Assembly: GCA_002633025.1 (NCBI GenBank) | Contig: NMRB01001222.1 | Coordinates: 131,158 to 195,157, forward strand | Source of the DNA: Notospermus geniculatus | Lineage: Eukaryota > Nemertea > Pilidiophora > Heteronemertea > Lineidae | Length of the DNA: 64,000 bases | Reading direction: 5' to 3' | Program-made: the position numbers and the translations under genes | Shown here: piece by piece, positions 12,508 to 23,892 of the stretch | Position numbering within the stretch: position 1 is the first letter of the stretch | Layout: every line of letters begins with the position of its first letter | Notes under the pieces: model-generated | Seen by the model: only the letters and a program-made list of their open reading frames with translations | Told to the model about the DNA's origin: nothing | Databases searched by the model: none

Positions 12508-12990
12508 GTTTATATGCATCAGTCACTACACATCAAGCAAAATCAGTTTCTCCATAAACAAATTTTTGTATCATACCATCGGTGGACAGATTTGTCTCTG
12601 CCCAAAACATAACACAACAAACATTCAACGAAATCCCTGTTTCCAACCCCACGATCTTCAATGCAAATATGCCTCCGCATATGGTACACAATAAATTAAT
12701 TGTTGGAGGATCCACCCCATCACCGTGAGGGTAATATTGCTATAATATTGCGATAAAAATTATTACCAATGTGCTCAGGTTCCAGGAGTTACACCCAACA
12801 AACATTCACTGTGTACATTGTGGGTGGGAGACTGCGACCCCAAATAGCTAAATGCATTCGCAGAGGTTATAAAACCCACACTGATTATTGATATTGTAAT
12901 GTTTCATGAAGCCCAGAATCCATATCCTGAACAAACAATTATAATCATACATTCGTACAGCACAAAAGACAATATGTAGGCATACACCTA
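12508..12990. other. No firm feature; possible 3' part of the minus-strand gene
   Basis: A TTTGTTCAG acceptor-like site lies on the minus strand near 12930. In the phase left by exon 2 it would give a short tail ending in a stop. This is only one of several possibilities and is not called. Confidence 0.25.
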
Positions 12991-13067
12991 CAACCTTTTT
13001 TACCAGTACCTTTTTTACCGTACCTTTTTTACCTATACCTTTTTTACCTGAACCTTTTTTACCGTAT
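12991..13067. repeat. Short tandem repeat, about 15-bp unit
   Basis: ACCTTTTTTACC recurs five times with a variable 2-4 base spacer. On the minus strand it reads as a run of GKKG, which is a product of the repeat. Confidence 0.85.
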
Positions 13068-13533
13068 ACCCCTACAACTACATGTAATCTGTTGAAAACC
13101 TTCTGAACATTTTCGTAGAACATGCTAATTTTTTGTTTCACTCAATTTGCCTGTTGAAGCCATGGAGGAAGATAAGACCCAACATCAGTCAACCAACATC
13201 AAATACAATTAAACTGTTTGTTTGTCAAACGATCGATTCAGATTTGATTCGCATTTGGATTTAAATTTTAATTTAAAAGCATTTTTTCACATTTTGTCTA
13301 AGTTTCATGCAAAGCATTTAATCACATGAAGATCCACGTTTAAATTTATTTCTTGTCAATTCATGCAACCACCTCTCATCAAATTGATTAACACAACTTT
13401 TGGTACCGAATTTTTATAATCAATTTTGTAAAGCAATGAAGCAAAATTCAGACGTCACCACAGCTAGACGCTCAAGAGCGATATTGCATAGAGCTGTTGC
13501 ATAGAGCCCTTTAAGGTATGACTTCGGACTTAC
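13068..13533. other. Presumed intron 2 or downstream DNA of the minus-strand gene
   Basis: AT-rich DNA follows the exon 2 donor on the minus strand. No third exon could be picked with confidence. Confidence 0.35.
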
Positions 13534-13568
13534 CACATCTTTCACCAAGTATAACAGTAGACACTCAC
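13534..13568 (-). CDS. Exon 2 (35 bp) of the Ser/Pro-rich protein gene
   Basis: On the minus strand a pyrimidine tract ending TTTCTCTTTTTAG precedes GTGAGTGTC, and the exon ends GATGTG before the donor GTAAGT. Exon 1 leaves one base of a codon; this exon supplies the other two, making Gly, and reads GECLLLYLVKDV, ending on a codon boundary. The phase match and both consensus sites support a real splice, but no transcript was available. The frame does not stop, so at least one more exon should lie at lower coordinates. The encoded stretch is hydrophobic. Confidence 0.6.
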
Positions 13569-13801
13569 CTAAAAAGAGAAAGACAAAAAACTGGTAAGTC
13601 GGCAAAACCAATTAATGCAATTTGACCATATAATATGATCAACGCATCACTCAGAGGTTGTTGGCCACCTTACTCTCCATTACCTGTGCTCTTGACAACA
13701 CTCTAGCCCCTATCTTTGTTCGAGGCCTGCTGTCATGAATATTCCACAGGCAAAACCACGGTCAGCAACGACAATAGGACGCAAACCTGAAAAGGAAGAG
13801 A

Positions 13802-13936
13802 CCTGGGTGGGCCGTCACGAAACTCCGATAGCACTAACAATGCCTAACAGAGAGGTATGCAATGGCTTTTACCATTACAGAATTTCTCTGTTAGGCCCTG
13901 TTAGTGCTATCGTAGTTTCGTGGCGGTCGCCCCTGG
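13802..13936. mobile_element. Palindromic MITE in intron 1
   Basis: CACGAAACTCCGATAGCACT and AACAGAGA on the left pair with TCTCTGTTAGG and AGTGCTATCGTAGTTTCGTG on the right, making a hairpin about 135 bp long. It lies wholly inside the intron between exons 1 and 2. Confidence 0.8.
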
Positions 13937-13974
13937 CTTTGACAAATCAACCATGAACCAGGTAAGTTTTTTAC

Positions 13975-15166
13975 CTGTTTCCTCCATGAAGGTAAACTGC
14001 GGTGCCCCAACCCTTGGAGACGCCGACAAACTAGCAGACAGTTCGCTATCCATCCGAGGCAGCGGGTCACACGTATATGCTCGTTTATTCCGTGAATGGT
14101 CCACAGGTTTACGTACAGTGCCAGAACTATCAGAATATCCTCTTCGAATCATCCTCACACTTGGATAATTATCCGTTTCGATCTCATCAGCAGCATGTAT
14201 TGACTGACTTTCCATGCTTTCAACCGCCCTCTGGCGATCATGTAGCTTAGGGGATCTCTTAACAACATTACGTGTAGTCGATACTGGTTTATCCTCACCG
14301 CTGTTATGACCAGAGATTTTGTCATGCACACCTTTTGCTTTATCGATGTCATACTGACAGCTATCCGACAACGACCTTGTACATTTATATTTCTGATGAC
14401 CTTGACCTATTGTAAGATGACCTTGACCTGTTGTAAGATGACCTTGACCACAACCGACCTTGACCTCAGAACCAGAATCAACAAAATTGCTTTTTCTATT
14501 TGATTTACTATTATCTCCCTCACCTTGTTTTTGATGGCCAACCTCAATGGCATGACCTTTATCGACATTAGGCTCAAGGAAAGCTTTTCCAACACTCAGC
14601 TTTGCTTTGACAATACAGGGCTCACTACAATTATCCTTATTCTCAGATTCCAATAATGTACCTCTGTCGTGGCCACCGGCATCTGTTCCTTTGTCCGTTC
14701 CTACATGTAAGCTTGGAACTTCCCCTTGTTTCAAGGCAACAGTTTCTAAGGCATCTTGCTTTGTCTCTTCGTAAGCTGTCGCATCGATCGTTAACCGACG
14801 TTGAAGTAAACGAGGCGATTTCTTAAACTCCTCATCAAAATGTAACGAATTCTGCTTCAGTTTTTGCCGTTTTGGTTTCGGCGATCGTCGCTGGCGTTGC
14901 TCACCGTCTCTTGGTGAAAGCAACTGTCTGTCATCTTCGGAAACTGAACCACCAGCGGACATTGTTCGATAGGTGAACTTCTTTCCATGATATGGCGAGG
15001 CTGACCGTGGGGATGGTGATGGAGACGACCTTGGGGAAGGAGACGGACTTGACTCTGGACTCGGCGGCTGTAACTGAACATCGACGCTGAGGTGCGGTCC
15101 ATGTCTTCCGACTTTGACCCTCTGTGAGTTCGGAACATGAACTGGTGGTGATGGCTCTTTATTCAT
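13975..15166 (-). CDS. Exon 1 of an unrecognised Ser/Pro-rich protein
   Basis: A 397-codon open exon starts at ATG 15166; an in-frame TAA lies 18 bases upstream and the upstream DNA is purine-rich, so this looks like a true first coding exon and not one entered by splicing. It ends ACAG at 13975 before donor GTAAAA, leaving one base of the next codon. Residues 34-58 are a Ser-Pro run (SPSPRSSPSPSPRS). Residues 91-104 are strongly basic (RQRRSPKPKRQKLK) and could be a nuclear localisation signal. Residues 239-257 hold a GQGH repeat, and RRLT, RSLSD and RRGYSD resemble kinase or 14-3-3 sites. No signal peptide, membrane segment or folded domain is visible, so most of it is probably disordered. 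I do not recognise the family. The last third (RMIRRGYSD to the PQFTFMEET end) looks the most likely to be conserved. Confidence 0.8.
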
Positions 15167-15198
15167 CTTTTCTTCTTTGCTTTATCACAGATGATAAC

Positions 15199-15363
15199 AG
15201 GAGCAGTCATCCACACGTATTGTCAAAAGATGGCACCAAAGTTCTAGCGGACCAATACACAGGAAAATCCACGTGATCGATGCTCGATCAGGAATGAATA
15301 GGTCCACTATATGCATCGAATTTGGCCATATTACACCTATTGGTCAGCTCACTGACAGCTCCT
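15199..15363. mobile_element. AGGAGC MITE, copy 1, just upstream of the gene
   Basis: Ends AGGAGCAGTCA and TGACAGCTCCT bracket a 165-bp element that is repeated at 48154-48319 and, in inverse, at 51518-51683. It begins only 32 bases above the start codon at 15166, so it lies in the 5' untranslated or promoter region of that gene. Confidence 0.9.
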
Positions 15364-15948
15364 ATTGGGTCGCAGAAGCCTCTCGACAATGACACACCTT
15401 GCGCAACAGCATTCAAAAAATATTTCTTTCCAACACAAACGATAAAAGTCGTAGACAAAGAAAAGTGGAATTTTGGTCCTTTCCTTTTGGTCCTCTAGAG
15501 TTTTTCAGCAGTTTCTAGAACAATTAAGCACCGACAAGCTTGTGTAAATTTCCTGAGGGAGAAGATACGCGAATCACAATCTTCAGGTGTAAGCAGGGAT
15601 GATTTAATATCAAACCCCTGGGAACAGAACCCTTGAACAATCTCAAGTCATCACTTGAAGTTGCGAGCTGAATGTTAGTGCCACACTTCAAGCATGAGCA
15701 GGTTTGATCTCGTTACATCATGGAGTAATGCTTATCTATGGAAGCCAATTCAGTTCAGTTCATGACATGAGATGGGCTTCTAATAGCTTTATGGTACACT
15801 AAGCAGTCTTTGAACAAGTTCTCATCCGTTTTGCAAATAACACCCATGACATCTTTTCCTGCAATGACAAAATATTTTTGAGCACCTTCCGTGATCACCT
15901 TCTACATATAGCCTTGAAAGCTCCGGTCCAATCTACCAATAGACTCTA
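15364..15948. other. Presumed upstream region of the minus-strand gene; no clear motif
   Basis: No TATA box, CpG cluster or initiator could be assigned with confidence. Confidence 0.35.
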
Positions 15949-16168
15949 TCACTCCAAAAGACTGCAGCACCTGACAGGGCAGCGTCATGACGTCCCACAT
16001 GCCATTTCGTGATGTCTTGAGGTGAGACAAAAAAAATCAAATTGTTTCATGACATCATGATCGCGGAAACAACTGGGATTTTTTTTTGAGTCGCGTAATG
16101 GCATTCAGAAATGACTGTGCAGGACTTCATGACGCTGAGTGTCAGGTACTGCACTCTTTTGGAGTGAT
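15949..16168. mobile_element. ATCACTCC palindromic MITE, copy 1
   Basis: Inverted ends are ATCACTCCAAAAG and CTTTTGGAGTGAT, followed inward by TGCAGCACCTG and its inverse and by CATGACGTC motifs. A second copy, in the opposite orientation, is at 54476-54700. Confidence 0.85.
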
Positions 16169-18070
16169 ATCATCTATTAACACTGAGGAAATGGAAGGCG
16201 AAGAACTACATGGACATCAACACCAATCACACAAGTAGCCAGATATGACCAAAGACCTCCTAACCAGAAACACAAGATCCCAGCAACAGACACTTCAGCA
16301 GCTACCAGAACCAGAGATCAACCAAACACAAACCTTCAGATACAGTGGCAAGGGAGGCTGAACTACATGTAGAACCCAAGGACAACCACAATAGTATGGA
16401 CGGTTATATCTGCAAATAAAGATGTTGTAAGTCAGGATCTTGGGTCACTGTGATTTGATCTTAAGTTGGGGTTAGAAAGACACCACATGGCACTGCAGTC
16501 TTCAGGATGATCTTGAGCCGTAGCTGAGAAAGATATGCTGGCAGTGCTAGTCTTATGCTGACGTCAGGTTGCACTTTGATTGCCTAGTGCGTCGCAACAG
16601 AAGAGACAGCATCAAGTGAATAAATCATGGTCAGGTCGCAAAAGTGAAAATGGTTTCGCTCATCTGGAACAGGTGACATCTGCACGCAGGGAATCATAAC
16701 TCGAGTCAGGTCGACTGCGAATGGATTCATGGACTGGAAGCTGCACATGTTCAACGATTCAGATACTTTGGATAGGTAACTGATGCTGATGCTGATCATC
16801 ATGTGAGATGCAACAGCAATCATGCCACACCAAATCAGCGACTGCTTTATTCTGCGCCATCATGCCTCAGACTTGAAGTGATCCGAAAGGTCAGTGCCAC
16901 CTGTTCCGTGCCATTGCAAGTTTGAATCTGATGTGCTCATCAAAGATGATCTGGAGTCATAAGCTGACAGACATTGCAAAATTAGAAGAGTTTGCAATTT
17001 TCATCTGTGGGACTCTCTTTATGATTCCTGCACCACCGAACATCTTTCTCAGCTTCGACTCGAGGTCAAATCACAACGACTCGAGGTCAAATCACAACGA
17101 CTCACAACTTACAAAGTCTTTGTAATGCCTTAATTGCGGATATAACCACCATAAGACAGCTCTTGTCATGCCTTGAACAACCCTAAACGATGTCAAAGAA
17201 GTCACAAGCGGAATCTCGCAATTGATCGATAAATGTCTTTTATATCGAAATTGTTGACAATCACAGCGTGCACTGTCAAGGCATTTGCCACTAGGCAGGA
17301 TGAACTTCGTTGCTAAGAAATTCTCTGATGGAAGGAACAGAAGAAGAGGAAACAACAATGAGCTAACTGGCGCAAAATCATGGTTATTGGCTCATGTAGT
17401 GATGCCAAGGTCAGATCAACCCAGGTTTTTCCCAACACAATCCAAATGTCATGAACGAAAAAATAATTCCGGACTGATGTGAAATCATAGAAGGGAACTG
17501 TACTGCTCTAAACAATCATTCTCACTTCTTCAAGGGCCGCCTTAGGTTGCAATGTTCTTGCCTTGAAAAATGAACACGGAAGCCTAGCAGTGATTAAATC
17601 CAATTGACCAACCATTGTCAACAGCTCAGGTCACCGAGCATAGGGCAGCCAGCGGTGGTCATTACAGGAAGTCCAGTAATCACTGCAAAAGTGCGGGCAG
17701 GAACCAGCTTAATTACGAATATTCGTCGCAAATTGATGTCGCTGACAAAGTAATAAGTGCAATCACGCTACAGCAAGGGCAATGTTTCCGCAATTAACTT
17801 ATGAGGTCCAAGGCCATTTCATTCATATTTATTAAATCGTTCGATGGCAAGGCAGCTCAAGTTCTAGCACCGAGTGCACAATTCTGTAGAATTAATTTTC
17901 TGGTTTGAATTCCAGATGTTCAAGTGGATTTGTCTTTATAAAGTGGGCAGTATGCTCGGCGCCGACAACGAAGTTTGTTGGCTCAGGAAATCACCCGACT
18001 TGGCATCTGGCGTACCATTTTTCAAAGTACCAAATACATGATGAAACTGTGTTGAGTATATGCATTTGAT
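16169..18070. other. Mostly unique DNA
   Basis: A 21-bp unit (CGACTCGAGGTCAAATCACAA type) is doubled at 17056-17101. A single unit like the 51-bp minisatellite at 23893 occurs near 16497-16560. No gene was seen. Confidence 0.4.
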
Positions 18071-18336
18071 TTTTCCATCACGGCCGACGCTATAACATTA
18101 TTGGCACTGATCAGTACCGAGGAGGCCATCACAAGCTACTCACGTTCTGCAGTTGGATGGTGTTTTTTACTTGCCCCAGCAAAGACACAAGGTACAAGGC
18201 ATCACGGCTTTAATACTGTCCCATGCGACGGACTGAAGGGCCAGGAATGAAATCCCATATGGCCCGGGCTGGATTCGAACCTGGGACCTGCCGCTTGCTA
18301 AGCAGACGTGATAACCATGAGGATATCAGGGCTCCT
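18071..18336 (-). mobile_element. SINE family A, copy 2
   Basis: Full-length minus-strand copy with B box complement GGATTCGAACC near 18272 and the same body as 4339-4598. The A box region is altered (GATATC in place of TAGCC). Confidence 0.85.
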
Positions 18337-18613
18337 CCAACTGCATTCAGTAACTGCGTCATTAGAGCCGATATGAAGATAGATCCTTTTCCTAACTTAC
18401 TAAGTGTCCGTCTAATGAAGTCAGGAAGCCAGCGGCTAAGAGGCTCAGACACTCTCACTGACGGATCATGTCTAGGATACCACAAGACCTATCCATCAAC
18501 AGACACCTTGTGATTCGAGGTATTCAGACGAGACAGATGCAGTCTCCTTGCCACAGTTGTAAATAAAATCGTTGTGGTTGTCCAAGTTTGTTCATCTCAA
18601 TCTCTCCTTTCAC
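18337..18613. other. No feature seen
   Basis: This short spacer between the SINE and the TTAA element shows no signal. Confidence 0.4.
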
Positions 18614-18902
18614 TTAACACGTTCACTGCCGGGGACGTATAATTACGTCATAGTGGTTGCTTTGGTCCTTGCCAGGGACGTATATGTACGTATTTGGTCT
18701 TGATTTATCCATTCAAAATAAAATCATAGGCAATGGCAAAGGACCTCCTCCAGTGCCCAAGGACGTAACGTCTCTTGGCACAGTGAAAGAAGGGGTCAGA
18801 TGTGCCACATAACATAACATTCAATAGCACAGGCAATGTCGGAAAAATTCCTGGCACGGACCACTGGACCCTCAAAAATGGCGTCGGCAGTGAACGTGTT
18901 AA
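18614..18902. mobile_element. TTAA-flanked piggyBac-like MITE
   Basis: TTAACACGTTCACTGCCG at the left and CGGCAGTGAACGTGTTAA at the right are exact inverses. This terminal sequence resembles known piggyBac ends (established knowledge). It is 289 bp and non-coding. Confidence 0.9.
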
Positions 18903-18912
18903 ACCAGGGCAG

Positions 18913-19055
18913 CATACTAAGCATTGCCGGTGCGCGTACAGCCTGTTTGAGCATCTGATCAGTTGCTGCTGGTTCCAGGTAGTCACCAACCGTTGCCGGA
19001 ACCGCCATTGCCGGTAGTTGTTTTCCATCGCAAAGCCGATGGACGCTAGGCTTTA
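18913..19055. mobile_element. MITE family F, right-end fragment
   Basis: GAGCATCTGATCAGTTGCTG and GGACGCTAGGCTTTAG match the right part of 5776-6158. The left end is missing because the preceding TTAA element adjoins it. Confidence 0.75.
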
Positions 19056-19994
19056 GGGAAAATCCACCATGATCTCTTCCATCCACCTCATCCTTCTCGA
19101 AACAGCACAAAACAGGAAGCAAACGCTTGCAGCACCTCCTGTATTGACAAATTGTGTCATACAAACTTTTTTTGGTTCCACGATCAGTGTCTGCCCTTGG
19201 ATTTCTTTCCGGGAGTGATTCGATGCCTCCATGGAGGAAATATCGGAAAACGAATTATCAGCTATTTTTCAATACTTTATAAACCCGTCAAAATGAAAAA
19301 TCTTGCATGACAGCAGTTCTTTGATGTATGGTATGACTAAAGATGACGGATATCTTCACATGTTTGTGGAAATAAGAATACTGTCGTGATTCATTCCTCT
19401 GCTCTCATGTGTTGTTTCCCAATAGTCAGCTTGATCTTCAAGTGCAAAGCTGAAGCAAATACTGGCATATATACCGGGAGGGCCTATATTCCAAATGTAT
19501 CCCAAAGAGTACGATACTTCAATGATGCACTGGATTTTGCAGACAAGTAGAATAGCATCTTCACTTGTCAACACCTGGGAATAAAACTGAAAATGGTGGG
19601 TCACACGTGACCCTGGCGGGCACGCGTGGGGCACCATCGACCGCCAGTTCAGCCAACTTAATTTCCCTGGTGTTCAGCCCGAATGGGAATAGAGACCAAA
19701 AGTATGACATGGGTAGAGTATGATATGGAACTCTGGACTAACGGCAAGCTTTTTTGAGCTATAATACAAGCTCTTGGATTTTCCTTAATTCCCTTGGATG
19801 CCAGCCTCACCGGAAGGTTGAAAACAAAGCTTCAACAGTGCAAGCTAATTCAAGGCTTTTTTCAAAGAGGGTCATTGAATTCGAGCTTTTTTATCAGTGT
19901 GCCAAGCACACACAAGAGCGCCTCTCTTGGGTGGAACAAAGCAAAAGGCTGCTTCTCATCACAAAAACCTGAAGAAATAAGTTAAAAGTTTTCT
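19056..19994. other. No feature seen
   Basis: I see no supported exon or recurrent repeat. Confidence 0.4.
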
Positions 19995-20240
19995 TGGCCT
20001 GGTGGTCTAAGACGCTTGACTTTCAATCTTAACAGGGTCAGTGCGTGGGTTCGATCCCCGGCCAGGATATGTATGTGAAAAGCTGCGAACCAATAAGAGT
20101 CTGTCGGATGAGATCCCTTGTACCTTGTACCTGTACCTTGTACCTTGGTCCCTTGTACCTGAGTATGCCAGGGCAAGTAAAAGACCCGACACAGGTCGAT
20201 AGTAGACTGTCCTGGACTGCACACCATAGTATAAGCTTTA
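19995..20240 (+). mobile_element. tRNA-derived SINE (family B), copy 1
   Basis: The head has TGGTCTAAGACG (A box) and GGTTCGATCCC (B box, about 20048-20058). The body contains GCCAGGGCAAGTAAAAGACC and is shared with 45011-45240 and 44178-44253. A small array of TTGTACC lies at 20120-20160. Confidence 0.8.
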
Positions 20241-20930
20241 AGATCCAAAGGGTTACAAAGCTTCAAATTATCTATCTGTTTTTAGTGTCTATAAAGGATG
20301 ATCGAGTCTGAAAACTCTCACTTTTAGATAAATGTCTTTAGTAGATACTAAAATTGCCAATAACTGTTTTGAGTTCATAGGGTATGGCCTAGTCTACTAG
20401 ATTCCGTCAAATTCGACTAGTCTTGCAGATCTTGGTTTTCCATCACGCAAATCTGCATCAAGTTGAGCGCTTTCACAAGAAGCAATTATGCTCTTTTATG
20501 GTATGGTGTGATATTATTATTCCACGCTGTCGTCATGAATATGATATGGGAAAATTAAAACCAGGACTATTATTACCAAGAAGGATATAACCTCACACTC
20601 TGAAAAGTCTGTATTGGTAGGATATCTTGTACGTAAATAGGAATATCTAGATACATCGATATCTCTGCTTGGAAAGTGGGAGATGGTATACCTAGATTGC
20701 CAATCAGCAAGACCGAGATCTGGCTCAATTACTCGCGGCAATTGACGACAGATGTTTGATCCATGATATGAGGAGAATTTTCCAGGGAAAAAAATCACTG
20801 ATGGCAAGAGCGTCATCAGCGATGATGCATCTAAGTCATGCAAAAAAGGATCAGAAGGTATACACAGCTAGAGTCAATCTGACTGATCAAGGAAGGACCC
20901 AGCTAGGAGACTAGGGGCCATAGGGTGTTT
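20241..20930. other. No feature seen
   Basis: AT-rich, with no supported exon. Confidence 0.4.
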
Positions 20931-21660
20931 TCAACTTGCTTACGTGTAAGTTGGGTACATGGGAAGTTCCTGTGCATGGCTGAAGTTGCACGCAGTAGTC
21001 TTGGGTCTCGATTCCAGCAGTATATGGCGTCGGGGTTGAAATCACCTTTATGTTTCGTCCATTGACTGTTTCCACTGCAGTTCGACGCTGACACGAAAGG
21101 GCGGTTGAAACAGTCAATGGCCTCAACATAGAGAAGTGATTCGAACGCTGACGCTGACGTTACCGCCGACGCCATATTGCTAGCGGAAACGACCCTTAAA
21201 CACCCTTTGTGAATATGACTGAAGGAGTGTTAGCCACAGCCAACTGTGAATGTGAAGGCGGCAACAAACGCGCGACCCTACAGACCTGTGCTCAAAGAGA
21301 CGTAGTTGACAGGAATTTCGACCCTCCCCTGAAGACAAGCTGTGGGGAGTGGCAGAGGATCTTCCATGGACGGCAAGTTTTGTCAAAGTACAAGATTTCC
21401 TTGTTAGATGGTCATCAGCAAATGAAGAAGATGAAGAACAACAACAGAGGATCTTCAACAAATAAGGGCCCTTGATATAGAAATGGTGTTTTCCTAGCGG
21501 ACATCTTGGGTATAGGCCTACATGGAAAGTTCCTGTGTATGGCTGAAGTGAAGTTGCACGTCGGTAAGTTTTAAACACCCTTTGTGAATATGGCCGTAGG
21601 AGTGTTAGCCACGGCCAACTGTGAATGTGGAGGCAGCAAGCAAATGCGGGACCCTAGGCG
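20931..21660. repeat. Direct duplication with diverged units
   Basis: GTTCCTGTGYATGGCTGAAG near 20965 recurs near 21530. AACACCCTTTGTGAATATG followed by GGAGTGTTAGCCAC at 21195-21290 recurs at 21567-21660. The two parts keep order, so a segment of this region was duplicated in tandem and later diverged. Confidence 0.75.
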
Positions 21661-21912
21661 TGTCCCCAGATGACCAAAGTTGAAAGGAGTTTTCTTCTCT
21701 GGACCTCTCTGAAATTTATCAAAGTATCAAAATGTTGATCATCGATACAATGGACAGTTCTGTATTGTGAAATGTCACCAACAAGAAGTCACCATGAAGA
21801 TTCTTCAAACGAAGTCCTGGGGACGAAATGTCCGGGACAACTTCAAGTACTCAGGTCAATGTCCAGCAAACACACCCAGATCATTGCAATGTTTCTTTTC
21901 GAACTGCTGCCC

Positions 21913-22540
21913 NNNNNNNNNNNNNNNNNNNNNNNNNNNNNNNNNNNNNNNNNNNNNNNNNNNNNNNNNNNNNNNNNNNNNNNNNNNNNNNNNNNNNNNN
22001 NNNNNNNNNNNNNNNNNNNNNNNNNNNNNNNNNNNNNNNNNNNNNNNNNNNNNNNNNNNNNNNNNNNNNNNNNNNNNNNNNNNNNNNNNNNNNNNNNNNN
22101 NNNNNNNNNNNNNNNNNNNNNNNNNNNNNNNNNNNNNNNNNNNNNNNNNNNNNNNNNNNNNNNNNNNNNNNNNNNNNNNNNNNNNNNNNNNNNNNNNNNN
22201 NNNNNNNNNNNNNNNNNNNNNNNNNNNNNNNNNNNNNNNNNNNNNNNNNNNNNNNNNNNNNNNNNNNNNNNNNNNNNNNNNNNNNNNNNNNNNNNNNNNN
22301 NNNNNNNNNNNNNNNNNNNNNNNNNNNNNNNNNNNNNNNNNNNNNNNNNNNNNNNNNNNNNNNNNNNNNNNNNNNNNNNNNNNNNNNNNNNNNNNNNNNN
22401 NNNNNNNNNNNNNNNNNNNNNNNNNNNNNNNNNNNNNNNNNNNNNNNNNNNNNNNNNNNNNNNNNNNNNNNNNNNNNNNNNNNNNNNNNNNNNNNNNNNN
22501 NNNNNNNNNNNNNNNNNNNNNNNNNNNNNNNNNNNNNNNN
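21913..22540. other. Assembly gap (628 N)
   Basis: This is a run of N. Every frame crossing it is an artefact. The right border lies inside a Tigger-like element, so repeat content probably caused the break. Confidence 0.99.
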
Positions 22541-22608
22541 GCCAGAGGTTTCGTTCGTAATATCCGGGAGTTCATAAAATCGAGGTTCGTAAGAGCGAGG
22601 GTGCACTT
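22541..22608. mobile_element. Tigger-like MITE, right-end fragment
   Basis: GTAATATCCGGGAGTT and AAAATCGAGGTTC match the right half of 59268-59442. The left half would fall in the gap. Confidence 0.75.
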
Positions 22609-23036
22609 TATTTCCACACACTTGAGTTCCTTTTACAAAACAACCCAAACCTCTGCAGATTATGGAGGGCACGGGGTGTGCTTCAGATACATATATACCT
22701 CCTGCCTCATTTACTAACGAACCTCCATCTCCCATCTCGGTTCATTAAATCTTTCTATCTATATTCTTCGATAGACACACGCTTCATTAATGCAATGCCT
22801 GTAGAAGGGTGCCAAGAGCAATCACCAGGGCAGAATTCAAGGCTGGGGAAATCAGCCAACGATAACTAAGTCCTCCTTTGCTGAATAAGGGATACAGCAG
22901 GTTTAATGATGACTGTGTGGAGGAATAACTATCAAATGTCTGGTTATTGCTGTTCATATCAGCATCCCGAGACAACCCTTTCATTTGTCACTGTAGATAT
23001 CAGATTGGCTGGCAGCCATCTTACATTGTGGCCTTA
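22609..23036. other. No feature seen
   Basis: No exon or recurrent repeat was recognised. Confidence 0.4.
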
Positions 23037-23665
23037 AAGTTAAAGTTAAAGTTTGGGTTTATAGTCTGATATCAACAACGGTAGAGGTGTCATCCGACTT
23101 TACACTTTAACCCCAGTCTATCCTGGAACCTTTCAGTAGAACTCAGATGAGCTGCTCATTCAGCGCTACAATCCGAGCATTTCCGATCGTTACCCACTTA
23201 TACACCTGCAGTGTTCTCCACGGGTTTTGGTCTAAGACGGGCAGCGATGGGCCTGGTGCTGAAGGCACCACGCGAGGAGCCAAAGGCGCCTTGTGGAGGG
23301 GGGTCTGGGGGCCCTCCCCCAGCGAAATTTGGATTTTAGGTGCTCTGAGATGCGTTTTCTGAGCATCTGAGATGCATAATTGAGCGATCTAAATCATAAA
23401 TATTAAGGCGGATGAATTTTTAAGAGGGGCAGACGAATTTTTTTAAGAGGGGCGGGCCGTTTTTAAGAGGGGCGGATTTTGCCGTCAGTATTTTTAAGAG
23501 GGGCGCGCCGCCTTTTTTTTAACTGGTTTGGAGAACACGGCACCTGGGTGGAGAGAGGCCAGTGAGGCAAAGAGACTTGCCCAAAGTCTCACACCCAGTG
23601 GGATTCGAACCCGGGACCCTCTGACCGCTAGTCGGAGGCCCGAACCACTACGCCACCGTGGCTCC
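23037..23665 (-). mobile_element. tRNA-derived SINE (family C), split by a hAT-like insert
   Basis: Read on the minus strand, the head starts at 23665 (GTAGTGGTTCGGGCC, B box GGGTTCGAATCCC). The body runs to an AACTTTAACTTT tail at 23037. The unsplit copy is 35025-35318. The body is interrupted by the element at 23209-23540. Confidence 0.85.
23209..23540. mobile_element. hAT-like non-autonomous element nested in SINE C
   Basis: Ends CAGTGTTCTCCA and TGGAGAACACGG are bracketed by a 6-bp direct repeat CACCTG (23203-23208 and 23541-23546). The interior has AAGAGGGGCG-type blocks repeated four times. CAGNG termini are hAT-like; most hAT insertions give 8 bp, so the 6-bp duplication suggests a short-TSD subgroup (inference). 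Confidence 0.85.
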
Positions 23666-23892
23666 TTGAAGAAGATACCTGATGCATTCATGGTCACGCA
23701 GGAGGTGGGAAGATTAAACATGTTAAAACTGAGATTGAGAAGGTCACATACGATAATCTGGCCACATGAAGTGCATTGGGCATGACAATATGGGCAGTTT
23801 AGATGCCCGAATAAAACCTTCATAAAACAGATGACCGAGATAACAAAATAGCGATGTTGTAATTGATGATCTCAATCATTTTGATCTGATCT

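Noticed and set aside
13907-13974. Extension of the exon 1 frame by 21 codons to a stop at 13907
   Set aside because: A consensus donor (ACAG then GTAAAA) ends the exon at 13975, and exon 2 fits the phase left by it, so the extension is intron.
21767-22735. Long open frames of 249-316 codons on both strands
   Set aside because: They consist almost wholly of N from the assembly gap; the flanks are not coding.
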